Positions 32,403 through 43,109 of a stretch of 64,000 nucleotides of DNA are shown here, piece by piece. Location: assembly GCA_949752795.1 (NCBI GenBank), contig OX457070.1, positions 31,446,788 through 31,510,787 of the forward strand, written 5' to 3'. The notes beneath the pieces were generated by a model. It searched no databases, was not told where the DNA came from, and saw only the letters and a program-made list of their open reading frames with translations. The position numbers and the translations under genes are program-made. How positions within the stretch are numbered: position 1 is the first letter of the stretch; each line of letters begins with the position of its first letter. This DNA comes from Hyperoodon ampullatus (taxonomy: Eukaryota; Chordata; Mammalia; Artiodactyla; Ziphiidae).

Positions 32403-33130
32403 AGTGAAATATGAACTCTATGGTATTGCACCCAGTCTTTTTTCTTTTCTCCTTCAAAATATATTTAGCTATTCTTCCATATGTATTCTTCCATATGAAC
32501 TTTTGAAACAGTTTTCAAGCAAGCTAAAAGAGAGAAAAATGTTGTTGATGCTTTTATTGCATATGCTTTAAACAAACAACTCAATTTGTCAATAATTAAT
32601 ATGATTACAACATTTAGTTTTGCCATCTGAGAACATTGTCTCCAATTATTCAATAATTAGTTTATATTTTTAAGGAACTATTTGCCATTTTCTTTACATA
32701 GTTTTCTTGCACGTCTTACTAACTTTAAAGTATTTTACGGAGTTTGCTTTTATAAAGGTCATATTTTTCATAATATTTTCTAACTAGTATGAAGAAAAGG
32801 TATTTATTTCTACATGATCATATCATGTTCAACCACTTTTACTAAAATTTCTCATTAATTCCAATTTTGGAGACTTAGCACATTTTTTAGACTATCCTCC
32901 GTGGTGGTAAATCTTTTAGAAACAGGCTGTGAGAGCTGGTAGATTCTAAATGTCATCTTACCCTCTCATTTGATAGATGACCCATTAGGGGGCCCCAGCA
33001 CCAAGCTCCAAACATTATGAAATGAAGGCCTTGGAAAGGCCCCACCCCATCTTCCTGGAGATTCTTAAACTAAAGATCAGACAGTTTGACATACAGAAAT
33101 GATTTAACATTTGTGAATAATTATAGCGAT
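32403..33130. other. AT-rich sequence, no gene seen
   Basis: The part 32290-32520 might be a very old L1 but is not assignable. The direct repeat 'tattcttccatatg' occurs twice at 32471-32498. Confidence 0.4.
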
Positions 33131-33135
33131 AAAAT

Positions 33136-33240
33136 AACAGTAACCATTTGTCGAGGTTCAGGCACTGTTCTAGGTGCTTTATGTGGAACAACTCATTTTA
33201 TTCTTACGACAATCATTTGAAATACAGTTTTTCAAGATTA
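33136..33240 (-). repeat. MIR SINE relic
   Basis: 'ggttcaggcactgttctaggtgctttatgtgg' (33155-33186) and 'aactcattttattcttacgacaat' are the reverse complement of the MIR 3' part. Confidence 0.75.
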
Positions 33241-33594
33241 TTGGGAGATGTGTTTAGCTGGAATATCTGTCCTCTTCATACTCTGGCTGTCCCTCTATCC
33301 ATCTCTTTTTAGAGGCAGAAGGATATTAGCAAGTGACTTATTAGGTTTCTGTGTTAGCCTTAGTTACTATGAGTCTTAGTCTATTATTAAAAATTGAAAG
33401 AGTTGAGCCAGGCTTTTTATTGCCAAGAACAGGTTTCTCATCAGCACCCCTACACAAAAACAAAATACAGTAATAAAAAATGTTAACAACTATTTAAAAG
33501 TTTTCATTGGCTAGATAAGCATGCCAAGTTAAAAAGAAGTTGAAATTTTAAGTATATTTTGATCCTATGCTATGTACCCTATTAGAGACTTTTT
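33241..33594. other. Unique sequence, no gene seen
   Basis: No repeat or exon recognised. Confidence 0.45.
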
Positions 33595-33610
33595 AAAAAT
33601 ACCATGATGG

Positions 33611-33821
33611 GGCTTCCCTGGTGGCGCAGTGGTTGAGAGTCCGCCTGCCGATGCAGGGGACACAGGTTCATGCCCCGGTCCGGGAAGATCCCACATGCCG
33701 CGGAGCGGCTGGGCCCGTGAGCCATGGCCGCTAAGCCTGCATGTCCGGAGCCTGTGCTCCGCAACGGGAGAGGCCACATTAGTGAGAGGCCTGTGTACCG
33801 CAAAAAAAAAAAAAAAAAAAA
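33611..33821 (+). mobile_element. CHR-2-type tRNA-derived SINE
   Basis: A full-length element with A box TGGCGCAGTGG (33622-33632) and a pure A-tail of more than 20 bases. The 16-bp TSD AAAAATACCATGATGG is identical at 33595-33610 and 33822-33837. The perfect TSD and long unbroken tail suggest a recent insertion. Confidence 0.96.
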
Positions 33822-33837
33822 AAAAATACCATGATGG

Positions 33838-34435
33838 TTTCTAAACAGAAAGAGTTTACATCTAGAGTGATGAAAACCATGTGATGGAAAGGACTTGAAT
33901 ATTATCTGGTCCTTCTCCTCCTAACTGATGCTCCCCTGATGAATTCTTGGCTAGTCTATTCTGGAACAGTTTTGTAATTGAGAGAGTCACTTCTGAAGTC
34001 TGTCTCCTGGTGTCTTCTACCCACTTCTACTCAAGTGCCTTTTGTAGTCCCAAAGGGTAAGTTAAATTTTTAAATTTTTGAAGACAACCACCACGTGCTG
34101 TGTTCATCTTTCTCAGTGAAATCTCTTTTCTTCTTTGGTCCCCACTTCCCTGAAGCATTTGTCATGTGAGCCCCTTTTCCTTCCTGGACTCTGTTCTCTG
34201 AACGTGGGTCTCTTTGTCAATATCCTTCTTAAAACATAGGGTCCAACATTGAACAGAGTTGTTATGATGTGGTACAAACTGTTCACAGTAGATGGGATGT
34301 ATTATGTCCTTTGAACTGGATGTTACACTTCTATCAATATAGTCAAAAGTCCCATTAGTGGGTTTTTCTGTTTTTTGGGGTTTTTCTTTTAGCAATTCCA
34401 TTACATAGTTATTAATCTCATTTTCCATGTAACTT
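33838..34435. other. Unique sequence, no gene seen
   Basis: No repeat or exon recognised. The 88-codon minus ORF 34162-34428 has no recognisable domain. Confidence 0.45.
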
Positions 34436-34439
34436 TTGA

Positions 34440-35350
34440 TTCTCTACCCTACTCCCAATTCTGTTCCTCCACCACTATTTCTCATCTTAGTAAATATCTC
34501 CATGATTTACTCAATTGCTCCAGCCAACACCTGGTTATCATATTTGAGTCCTCAGGGCAACACACTGGTATGTCCCATCTGTGTTTCCTTCCAAGGATAT
34601 CGCCTCTAGCATACCTCTCCAGTCACCTTCATCTGTCTTCTGGGCTGATAGGAGAGCCTCTTAACTTGTCTTAGGGTTTCCTCTCTGGGATCTTATTTAA
34701 CATATGCTCCACAAAGCAGACAGAGCAATCTTCTTAAACTGTAAATCACATCATGATTCTTCTCTACTCAAAACTCTTCAGGATCCTCCAATTCACACAG
34801 ACAAAATCTAGTCTTCTTTATTGTGGCTCCAAGACCCTCTGTGATTTTCTTACCTATCCTACTGCACTCTTTACTTTTCTCTGCTCCAGCCACTGGGTTA
34901 CTCTCTCTGTTTCTTGAACACACAAAGCTTTATCCTTACTCAAGACTCTTGTACATGTTGCCTCCTATGCCTGGAATATTCATCTCCCTGGATCCTTTCT
35001 TGATTTGTTCCCTTAACTCATTGCTGCTCAAACGCTACCTACTCAGAAAGTTCATACTTGACTACTCTATCTAAAATAGAACACTTACTTCTCCCCACAC
35101 TCACATTCTATTTTCTTATTCTGCTTTATTTTTCTTCTGACCCTTAACACCAACTGCCATTATATGTTTATTTGTTTAACTTCTGACTCTACCACTAGAA
35201 TGTCAGCTCCATCAAAGTGGAAACTTTGTCTTGTTTTTTGCATAAAGCTGCCCAAAATAATTTCAGACACATATTAGGTAGTCCCTGTCACTAGTAGGTT
35301 CTCGACTCATATTTTTTGATGAATGAATTATTGAATGAATAGGTTGTATT
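34440..35350 (+). repeat. L2 relic (longest in window)
   Basis: About 0.9 kb of L2 3' sequence. Successive blocks are 'tgtaaatcacatcatgattcttctctactcaaaactcttcagg' (34740-34782), 'acatgttgcctcctatgcctggaat' (34953-34977), 'tctatctaaaatagaacacttac' (35067-35089), 'ctagaatgtcagctcc' (35196-35211) and 'tttgatgaatgaattattgaatg' (35316-35338), following the order of the mammalian L2 3' region. The 83-codon ORF at 34823-35074 is a by-product of this pyrimidine-rich element, not a gene. Confidence 0.85.
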
Positions 35351-37224
35351 GAGTTTGTAGCCAGACAAACTCTTTAGTCCTCATTTTTCCTAAGATCTCC
35401 TCTATGCATTTTAGTTTCCTAAAGGATTCAGTAATTTTATCTTGAGTGCATAATTTCTTCTGAGCTACAGGATTTAAATTCATTCCCTCCAGCTTGCTAG
35501 TCTTATATTTGACTCTTGACTTCAGCTCTATTTTCTCTCATTTAAGTTTGTCCATACTCTTATTTCTAGTCTCAGCATCTTTCTCTTTGACAAAGATGAA
35601 ATCTGGGACATTTTATTTAATTTTGATATACATTAATGTATTACCAGCTAATGAACTCAGCAGGCTCTGTCTCCCTTCTTACTCTTGTAATAGCAAATCA
35701 AAAAAATAACTTCCTTCCTAAGCATTTTCCCTGAAGTTTTCCTCTTTCTGGGCCCACTTCCTTTGGAAAAGCAGAGCTTTTAATAAAAGTGAAACTACGA
35801 GAGAATTGTATAAGATGTTTTACAATTAGGTGATATAGCACATAGAATCTAGGCCCTTCAGGAAATGAAATGAGTCTGAAGAACTAAGAAACATTTTGTG
35901 TAGGATGCTTCCCAAGTCTTAAACATGCTGGTATATATTAAAGAGTAGAATCGTAGATTTTTAGAAACACTAATTTTATAGATAGTTTTAAAAGAAATAG
36001 CAGAACTTGGTGCTGGTATTTCTGTGAAACCACATATCTTAGCTGTGCATGAATTTTATCATCAGCCAAAAAGACATCAGGGTCCATGTGAGGTCAAGGG
36101 CAGAGTGGCAGAGATTGTTTAAAGTTTTCAGGTCGGCAGACAGCCTTGGATGTACTCTGGGAGGGTTAGGTCAGTAACATCACGGCAGCAAGCATAACCT
36201 AACCATCTTGAGAGATTAATGATTCGCTGCTCTCCTAGCCCAGAGACCCAGCAACAATTTTCTCAAAATAACTCCCTGTATAAAGGGCAGAAGCACTGTG
36301 TGTATTTGTGCATGTGTATGGGTGAGTTTGTGAGTATATCCCTATTATGAACATACATGCCTATGTGTACCATAAGGGAAGAGGCTTGCTCTTTTATTAT
36401 AATAAACCCTTATTTTTTTCTTTCTTGTTTCATATATCATTGAGCCCCTCCAGTCTTCAAAGGCCTTGCCAGATTCATTGTAGTGGCTCTAAATAGTAGG
36501 GAAAAAGTAGTGGGTTGAAGCATTTTAATGGGATGACCCTTCAGCTCTAGTGAATGTTGATTTGGAATACAGGAAGGAACTGAGGAAGACTGGGGGGGAA
36601 AAGGTCTGATGGACACCTTTGAGGGTTTTTTTTTTTTCATAGTGACAGCTTAATCTATTGGTAAAGTTGGCTGATTGGTGGTAAACCTCATGGAGCATGA
36701 AAATTATACCACATGACTAAGTTTTGCTTTTTCAACAACTGTGCAGTTCGGCTGACCTAAGTCTCATTTCCTGTTTCCATTATGGTTGTTAGTCCCAATT
36801 CCTTTCACATCTGCACCCAGACATATCTTATTCTGCAAACTGCCTGCCCATCTGGGCTCTGCGTGACCTCATTCTTGAGATGAGGCCTGCAAGCTGTGCT
36901 CAAGATGGACGGCCCCTGACAATGGGTGCAGGGGTGCTCGGCCTCCCTTTGCTCGTTGTGCTGCACTGGGCTTTGCCAAAGCTTCTCAACATATGTTTGT
37001 CTGGATCTTTTCAAGGCTCATGCAGCTCTGTTTTAAATATTTAACCTTCTAGGAGGATGTCTGAGGCTTCCTGAAGTTATTCCTGTGATTTACAAAAGAG
37101 AAGAAATCTGATCATACAAATCTGAAGAGAATGATCAAAACACCAAATGGCAATCCACTCATTTGCTGTCTTTGTTTTGGGAACTTTATGGGCAGAGAAC
37201 TGAGCTCTCCTTTTTTGCCCTCCT
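35351..37224. other. Unique sequence, no gene seen
   Basis: About 1.9 kb without a confident repeat or exon. There is a T-run at 36627-36639. Confidence 0.45.
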
Positions 37225-37315
37225 TGCCAGTTTATCTGTCTATGTGTATTTATTGCACATCGTAAGTGCTAGGCACCAAGGTAGATACAAAAAAGCAAAA
37301 GTCTTAGAAACCCCC
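37225..37315 (-). repeat. L2/MIR-like relic
   Basis: 'tattgcacatcgtaagtgctaggcaccaaggtagatac' (37250-37287) resembles the reverse complement of the L2 or MIR 3' end ('tattgagcacctactatgtgccaggcac'). Confidence 0.55.
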
Positions 37316-37371
37316 CTTTGAGGCATAAGATCCTGTTGAGAGATATGATTGACTAGTACAGACTAGTGTTA

Positions 37372-37745
37372 AATAATAGTAACAGCAAACAGTTTTTGAG
37401 TGCTGATTCTGTGCCAAGGCTTACTGTTATCTTTATTTGGGGAGGGAACGGGGTCATATAGTGTATACTTGTTTTTTAAATTTTAATTTTATATTGGAGC
37501 ATAGTTGATTAACAATGTTGTTTTAGTTTCAGGTGTACAGCAAAGTGATTCAGTTATACATATACATATATCTTTTCTGTTTCAAATTAGTTTTCCACTT
37601 AGGTTATTACAGAATAGCATTACTTAGAAATGTATCATCTCATTTAATTCTCATAACAATCCTATTAGGTAGGTGCTGTCTTTCTCCCATTACTCAAATA
37701 GAGAACCTGAAGTTGGCGTGACTGAGGAACTTGGCAGGACTGCTT
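37372..37745 (-). repeat. MIR relic split by an L1
   Basis: The left part 'gagtgctgattctgtgccaaggc' (37398-37420) and the right part 'tctcatttaattctcataacaatcctattaggtaggtgctgtc' (37638-37680), continued by 'cccattactcaaatagagaacctgaag', are halves of one reverse-complement MIR. The L1 at 37475-37617 lies between them. Confidence 0.75.
37475..37617 (-). mobile_element. L1 3' end fragment
   Basis: 'ttatattggagcatagttgattaacaatgttg' (37489-37520), 'tcaggtgtacagcaaagtgattc' (37530-37552) and 'aggttattacagaatag' are the reverse complement of the same L1 3' UTR seen at 5157-5664 and 47094-47512. It is strongly 5'-truncated. Confidence 0.85.
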
Positions 37746-38260
37746 TTCCAGGAGAGCCAGGATTCCCACTCAGTTCTTTTTGAGTTCACAGCCAGCTGGG
37801 GCTCCAAAGCTCCACATCTTCACTCGATGCTGCAGCATCTCTCCAGTGCCAACCTCTAGAGTGCAGAGTCAGCTCCATTGGAGTGAGGAGGAAAAGACCT
37901 GTGAAGGTTGGAGTCATCACTGGACTTTTCCCACTTATACACGGAAGTGGGACTTGGGCCTTCATTCAGGTTATTTGGAGTGAGCCCCGAACCAGAGGTA
38001 ACTCACATCGACCCAGAGTTAAATTCCTGAGTCTGTTCCCAGTGTGTTCCTTCTAAACCAACATAATAATATTAGCACAAATGAATACATTAAGAGATGG
38101 GGGCTTTGGTTGTTGTCATTGTTGTTTCTCATCCCGATTCCTCCCACCGAATCTACTTTAGATTATGTGGATAATTTCTTTCAGTTTAGAAGTTAAATCA
38201 ATGTAAGAAATGCAGACTCTATAAGTAACTCTTCACATTCTTTGTTTTCTTTTGTAATTT
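37746..38260. other. Unique sequence, no gene seen
   Basis: No repeat or exon recognised. The ORF at 37780-37983 has no recognisable domain. Confidence 0.45.
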
Positions 38261-38275
38261 CTTTGTAATTCTTTT

Positions 38276-38461
38276 TTTTTTTTTTGCGGTACGCAGGCCT
38301 CTCCCATTGCGGAGCACAGGCTCCAGACGTGCAGGCTCAGTGGCCATGGCTCACGGGCCCAGCCGCTCCATGGCATGTGGGATCTTCCCGGACCGGGGCA
38401 CGAACCCATGTCCCCTGAGTCGGCAGACGGACTCTCAACCACTGCGCCACCAGGGAAGCCC
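38276..38461 (-). mobile_element. CHR-2-type SINE with internal deletion
   Basis: A minus-strand element with a perfect 15-bp TSD CTTTGTAATTCTTTT (38261-38275 and 38462-38476). It lacks about 16 bp present in the other copies. Where they read ggCCTCTCactgttgtggCCTCTCcc, this one reads ggCCTCTCcc (38297-38306), so one copy of a 6-bp direct repeat and the spacer were lost. Confidence 0.94.
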
Positions 38462-38483
38462 CTTTGTAATTCTTTTATGATAG

Positions 38484-38705
38484 TGCAGTGATTAAGAGCG
38501 AGGGCTTTGGAGTCACACTGCCTGTATTTGAATCCTAGCTCTTTCACTTACTCGTGGTGGTCATACCCTCTCTGTGCCTCAGTTTTCTTATTTATACCTA
38601 CCTTATAGGATTGTTAAGAGGATTAATAAGATATATAAATCTTAGAAGAGTGGCTGGTGCATAGCAAATACTTAATGCATGCTGGCATTACTGTTAAATA
38701 ATGGT
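38484..38705 (+). repeat. MIR SINE relic (well preserved)
   Basis: Close to full MIR: 'gtgcagtgattaagagcgagggctttggagtcacactgcctg' (38483-38524), 'tctctgtgcctcagttttcttattta' (38569-38594), 'ggattgttaagaggattaataag' (38609-38631) and 'gtggctggtgcatagcaaatactt' (38650-38673). Confidence 0.9.
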
Positions 38706-39435
38706 TGTTAGTTATTACTGGTGGAGGTGATTGGGCATATCTAGTTCCTTCTCAGTGACTACTAGCATCACAGGTGTTCTCTAAATATTTGTTGAATAAA
38801 AAACACAAAGATTTTATTTGTGATGTGATTCGAGACTTTGAGGCCAAAGGCAATAATCACAGAATGAGCCTGAATTCTGAGGATTCTGTGTATTTTAAAT
38901 TTATAGAATGTAGGAACTACAAGAATCCATACAGGTCTCCGGTTTTAGCCCTGCTTAGTTTATAGATAAGCAAACAGAAGTCAAAAATTCACACCACCCC
39001 GGTGAGGCAGCCTGGGCAGGATTTTTATCCCCATTTAGGAGAAGCTAATAACAAGGGTTCTGAGCCTTGTAATACTCCAAGTCACCTTCAATTAGTTAAT
39101 TAGATGGCATGTAAAATTCTCAAGACACATTGAAAGTACTGTTCATCTTAATTCTTGATTAGAAGTAAACATCGACCATACAGAATTTCTCAAGGGATGT
39201 TGATGATAATCAGTAAAACAAACCGGGGCTGCCCCACTAACTCCAGGGGCCGCAATTCCCATCATTGTCATCTATAAAAATGGTACCCTCTGGAGTATGC
39301 CCAGCATAGCTCTGGCCCTGACTGAGAATTGTCTGCAAGGGTTGATTCCCAGATTTGTTGTATTGGTTGTAATATGGTGGCAGGTATAGCCACACTGTGA
39401 ACCAGATATAGTTCCTATTCATTTAAAACAAACAA
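38706..39435. other. Unique sequence, no gene seen
   Basis: No repeat or exon recognised. Confidence 0.45.
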
Positions 39436-39439
39436 ACAA

Positions 39440-39565
39440 ATGGACATTCATTCAGCAAATTTACTGAGGACCACGATCCAAGAACTAAACCAGGAAATTA
39501 TGGATGCCCTCATGGAGCTTACATTATCATGGAGATGTATGAACAGTTCAGAAACAATGGACTGG
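39440..39565 (-). repeat. L2 relic (fragment)
   Basis: 'cattcattcagcaaatttactgaggaccacg' and 'gccctcatggagcttacattatcatggag' (39506-39534) match the reverse complement of the L2 3' end. Confidence 0.65.
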
Positions 39566-40160
39566 TTTGATTAAAAAAAATTAATTTGAATTATGTGATG
39601 CAAACAATTGACTAGGCAGCCAGTTAAATTTCTAGCAGTGTTACTGTGTGTGTTGTAAGGAAGGCACAATGTAAGTAGAACATATACCTGAGATTACGCC
39701 ATGCCAGGAATCTATTTTTTTATAGTGACTTTGCTTCATTTTTCTTTTGAAGATGAAAGTCAATATTATTTTCTCTTAAGGTAATGAGGTAGTCAACAGA
39801 AATAACTTGAAGTCTTGAATAAAGTAAGTCGCTAACTGGGTAAAATTTGAAATTGCTAAATAATGCCATAGATTTCAGAGATGTTTAAACATATGCTCAA
39901 AATTCCTAATTTTATGCAATATTAACATTGTGTGATTAAGCCAGATCAAATCATATCAAAGACTAGTATTTTTATAACTCATTGGTTTTCATCACTCAAG
40001 TCTACTCCCACCCAATTTGCCTACCACACAGCAAATTTGTGGCCTTTGATCCATAAATACGTCTTCTAAAAAATTAATATTTTCTTTTCCCATGAAGTGA
40101 GTTACTAATCCCTTTATTTTTTCAGAGATATTTCAAAAGAGAACTTGGCAAGTTTTGGCA
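39566..40160. other. Unique AT-rich sequence, no gene seen
   Basis: No repeat or exon recognised. Confidence 0.45.
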
Positions 40161-40164
40161 ACCA

Positions 40165-40735
40165 AGTTATGCTTCAGTAGATGAATAGATAAACTGTGAT
40201 ACATTCAGACAATGTAGTATTATTCAGAGCTAAAAAGAAATGAGCCATCAAGCTATGAAAAGTCTTGGAGGAAACTTAAATGCATACTACTAAGTGAAAG
40301 AAGCCAGTCTGAAAAGGCTACATACTATGTGCTTCTAACTATATGACATTCTAGAAAAAAATCAAACCATGGAGACAGTCAAAAGATGAGTGGTTGCCAG
40401 GGGTTAGAAGGGAGGGAGGAGTGAATAGGCAGAACACAGAGATTTTTTAGGACAGTGAAACTACTCTGCATGATACTATAGTGGTGGATGCATCATACGT
40501 TGGTCCAAATCCATAGAATGTCCAGCACCAAGAGTGGACCATAATGTAAAGTATGGGCTTTGAGTGATAATGATGTGTCAGTGTAGGTTCATCAATTGTA
40601 ACAAAGGTACTGCTCTGGGGATGACATTGATAATGGGGAAGGATATGCATGTATGGGGGCAGGGAACACATGAGAAATCTCTGTCCCTTCTGCCCAATTT
40701 TGTTGTGAACCTAAAACTGCTCTAAAAAAAGAAGG
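40165..40735 (+). mobile_element. L1M-type 3' end
   Basis: An old L1 ORF2 tail and 3' UTR. Blocks are 'gaatagataaactgtgata' (40183-40201), 'gatgagtggttgccaggggtta' (40385-40406), 'ccaaatccatagaatgtccagcaccaagagtggacc' (40504-40539), 'gataatgatgtgtcagtgtaggttcatcaattgtaacaaag' (40566-40606) and 'gaacctaaaactgctctaaaaaaag' (40707-40731). A T-rich/A-run stretch follows at 40810-40830. The ORFs here are debris. Confidence 0.85.
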
Positions 40736-41085
40736 TCTGTTAGAAAAAGAGACAGAGAAGTTTGGACTATACCTGCATGTCATTTTCATAGTTCCGTTAG
40801 CCAGAACTTTAAAAAAAAAAAAAAAAAAAAGAACATTTGAATCCATGTAAACATTTTGATTGTTAAATCTTAAGTATGTCTTAGTACATTAGGATTTCAG
40901 GAAGAAAGACACCTCCAAGGTGAAAATGTGTAGATGATGCTTCAGTTCAGAGTGACCTGAGCTCTCAAGGACATTAAAGCTCATTAGTGGGATTCTCCTA
41001 CAGAAACACTCACAGTCCTGGTCCTGCATTTCACAGTTCTTAGAAAAATCTTCTCATTGATACTGGGGTGTTGCACTCCAGCTGA
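40736..41085. other. Unique sequence with A-run
   Basis: A run of about 20 A at 40811-40830. No gene or clear repeat seen. Confidence 0.45.
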
Positions 41086-41157
41086 GAGCCTGAGGTCTTT
41101 AACTGAAAGGCAAACATATTGGAGCCTGAGGTCTTTAACTGAAAGGCAAACATATTG
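41086..41157 (+). repeat. Perfect 2 x 36-bp tandem duplication
   Basis: Positions 41086-41121 and 41122-41157 are identical over 36 bases, starting GAGCCTGAGG and ending CATATTG. Outside the two units the similarity stops abruptly. The perfect identity argues for a recent event. Confidence 0.95.
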
Positions 41158-41823
41158 GTTTTATATATCTTGTGCTTTCTGGAGGCTGTAGCTTTTTTAT
41201 TTTTAAAGTGACAAGAGTGAGAAAATGAAAGGGGAAGATCCAATCACCTGTAAATATATTAAACCGCCCACCAGTTGTTTATAACTTAACACATCATTCC
41301 ACCCTATAAGAAGTCTTTAACATATGAAAAGGACATCCTTGCGGGCGTGGGGGGGATTAACAGGTGGAAGTGGGTGAAATGGGACACTTGCTTTTGATGG
41401 TGTGAAAGTTATCTTTTGTGAGTTATTGGTATTCTTCTTCCACTGTTTTCTTAAAGATTAGCCTTAGGGAACTTAAATAATTAGGCATAAAATCTCTGGC
41501 AGGATATTTAATCAATCACATTTTGGTTTCAGCCAATGGGAGGGCTGTGGTCAGCTGTGTCCCGGTGTTCTGGAACAAGTCACAACCTTGGACAATCCAG
41601 TCGCACTGCTGGCATTTCTGTTTATTGTGTAGCCTGAAGTTCTTCTTTGTAGGCAAACTGAAAAGGAGCAGCAAACTAATGATACTTCGAAAGTCTACAC
41701 CTCCGGGAGAAATTTGGGGATTTTCTAACTCTCAAAGTTCCAGTAAGGAGGAGGAGAAGTGATGTAATTTGTGTAGGCTGATAAAAATGCCCAGTCTGGT
41801 TTTTGACATTTCAGTTCATGGGT
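41158..41823. other. Unique sequence, no gene seen
   Basis: No repeat or exon recognised. The 79-codon plus ORF at 41523-41762 lacks a recognisable domain. Confidence 0.45.
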
Positions 41824-42010
41824 GTATTAGTCAGGGTTCTCCAGAAAAACAGAACCAACAGGATGTGCATGTGTGTATATTAAAAAATTATATATATATA
41901 TTTATTTTAAGTAATTGGCTCAGATGATTATGGAGGCTAGCAAGTCCAAAATCTCCAGATGGATCATCAGGACGGAGACCCAGGGAGAAGCTGGCAGTCA
42001 CGAGCCTATT
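41824..42010 (-). mobile_element. ERVL-MaLR LTR fragment (MLT1 type)
   Basis: The plus strand begins TGTATTAGTCAGGGTTCTCC (41824-41843), the reverse complement of the MLT1 3' end, continues through an AT-rich tract (41880-41910), and then 'ttggctcagatgattatggaggctagcaagtccaaaat' (41915-41952) and 'cggagacccagggagaagc'. Homology fades at about 42010, where a GC-rich block begins. Confidence 0.8.
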
Positions 42011-42409
42011 CTCATGTTTACAGGGGGCTGGGGGACCAAGTCTAGGCTGTGAATTTGAGAATCACACAAAGATGACCGCCTGCAGGGAGCCTTCTGTCGC
42101 CAGCCCCTCTCCAGACTGCTCAGGTGGAGACAAAGCCGGGCCACCCACTGTCCTATCTCCAAGTCTGGCTGCAGCTGCAGCGGTTCCTGGTGTTAACAGA
42201 ACAAAGTCTCCCCTCTGAGCTGGTCCAGCCCTCCCCCCAGTACCACAGGGAGCCCAGTTAGCTTCTCCCAAGCCCTGGTCAGTCCTGGCATCATCTCAGA
42301 CCCCTGCTTAAGACAGGGGATGTGGCCAGCATGCTTCTTCCTTCAACCTGTTGGTACATTTTCTTGAAAGAATAAAAGTTGTCTTTCTCCTGTGGCGAAA
42401 AAAAAAAAA
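42011..42409 (+). other. GC-rich polyadenylated block, retrocopy-like
   Basis: About 400 bp, clearly GC-richer than its surroundings, ending in AATAAA (42371-42376), then 21 bases, then a 12-base A-run (42398-42409). That arrangement is what a retrotransposed, polyadenylated transcript leaves behind. I do not recognise the source: it could be a 3' UTR of a processed pseudogene or an unfamiliar retroelement. The 69-codon minus ORF in it looks incidental. No target-site duplication was found. Confidence 0.45.
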
Positions 42410-42519
42410 GTAGAATAACAACAATAGGATGAGCCTAAATAATAAAAAATAATAGCTAACAGTTATTTGCTACTGTGTGTCAGGAATGTTCGAATCCTCA
42501 CAAAAATCTGTGAGGTTGC

Positions 42520-42752
42520 AAATACCCTGGAATCAATAAACTGTGCTCAAATCCTAATTCTCCCACTCACTAGCTGTGTGAACTTGGCAAATCCTTTAGC
42601 CTCTCTGTACTTCAGTTTCCTTACTAGGAAAATTAAGAATAATCACAGCATGCACTGCTGAAGATTATTGGGAAGATTAAATGAGTGACCCCACACCGAG
42701 TATGTATCAATAGAACAGTGCCTGGTGTATTAGAAGCAGTCAGTAACAGTCA
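42520..42752 (+). repeat. MIR SINE relic
   Basis: 'caaatcctaattctcccactcactagctgtgtgaacttggcaaatcc' (42549-42595), 'cctctctgtacttcagtttccttactagg' (42600-42628) and 'gaagattaaatgagtgacc' (42672-42690) followed by 'acagtgcctggtgtattagaagcagtcag'. A well preserved MIR. Confidence 0.88.
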
Positions 42753-42764
42753 GCCCTTGTCATT

Positions 42765-43097
42765 TTTTTTTTACAGCACCCCCCCCATATCCCCAAGCCC
42801 AACCCCAGTAGGTCTGTGTCTCTATTCCTGTTTTACCCCTAAGTTCTTCATGACATTTTTTTTTCTTAAATTCCATATATATGTGTTAGCATATGGTATT
42901 TGTCTTTCTCTTTCTGACTTACTTCACTCTGTATGACAGACTCTAGGTCTATCCACCTCATTACAAATAGCTCAGTTTCATTTCTTTTTATGGCTGAGTA
43001 ATAGTCCATTGTATATATGTGCCACATCTTCTTTATCCATTCATCCGATGATGGACACTTGGGTTGTTTCCATCTCCGGGCCACTGTGAACAGAGCT
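42765..43097 (-). mobile_element. L1 lacking most of its 3' UTR, 12-bp TSD
   Basis: A minus-strand L1: ORF2 C-terminus (about 43097-42866) followed by the first ~90 bp of the 3' UTR, then directly a poly(A) tail (T-run at 42764-42773). Perfect TSDs GCCCTTGTCATT lie at 42753-42764 and 43098-43109. Other L1s here carry some 200 bp more 3' UTR after the same G-rich point ('ggatatggggagg', compare 51893-51905). The ORF 42866-43357 reads through the insertion into flanking DNA, so it is only partly L1. Confidence 0.85.
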
Positions 43098-43109
43098 GCC
43101 CTTGTCATT

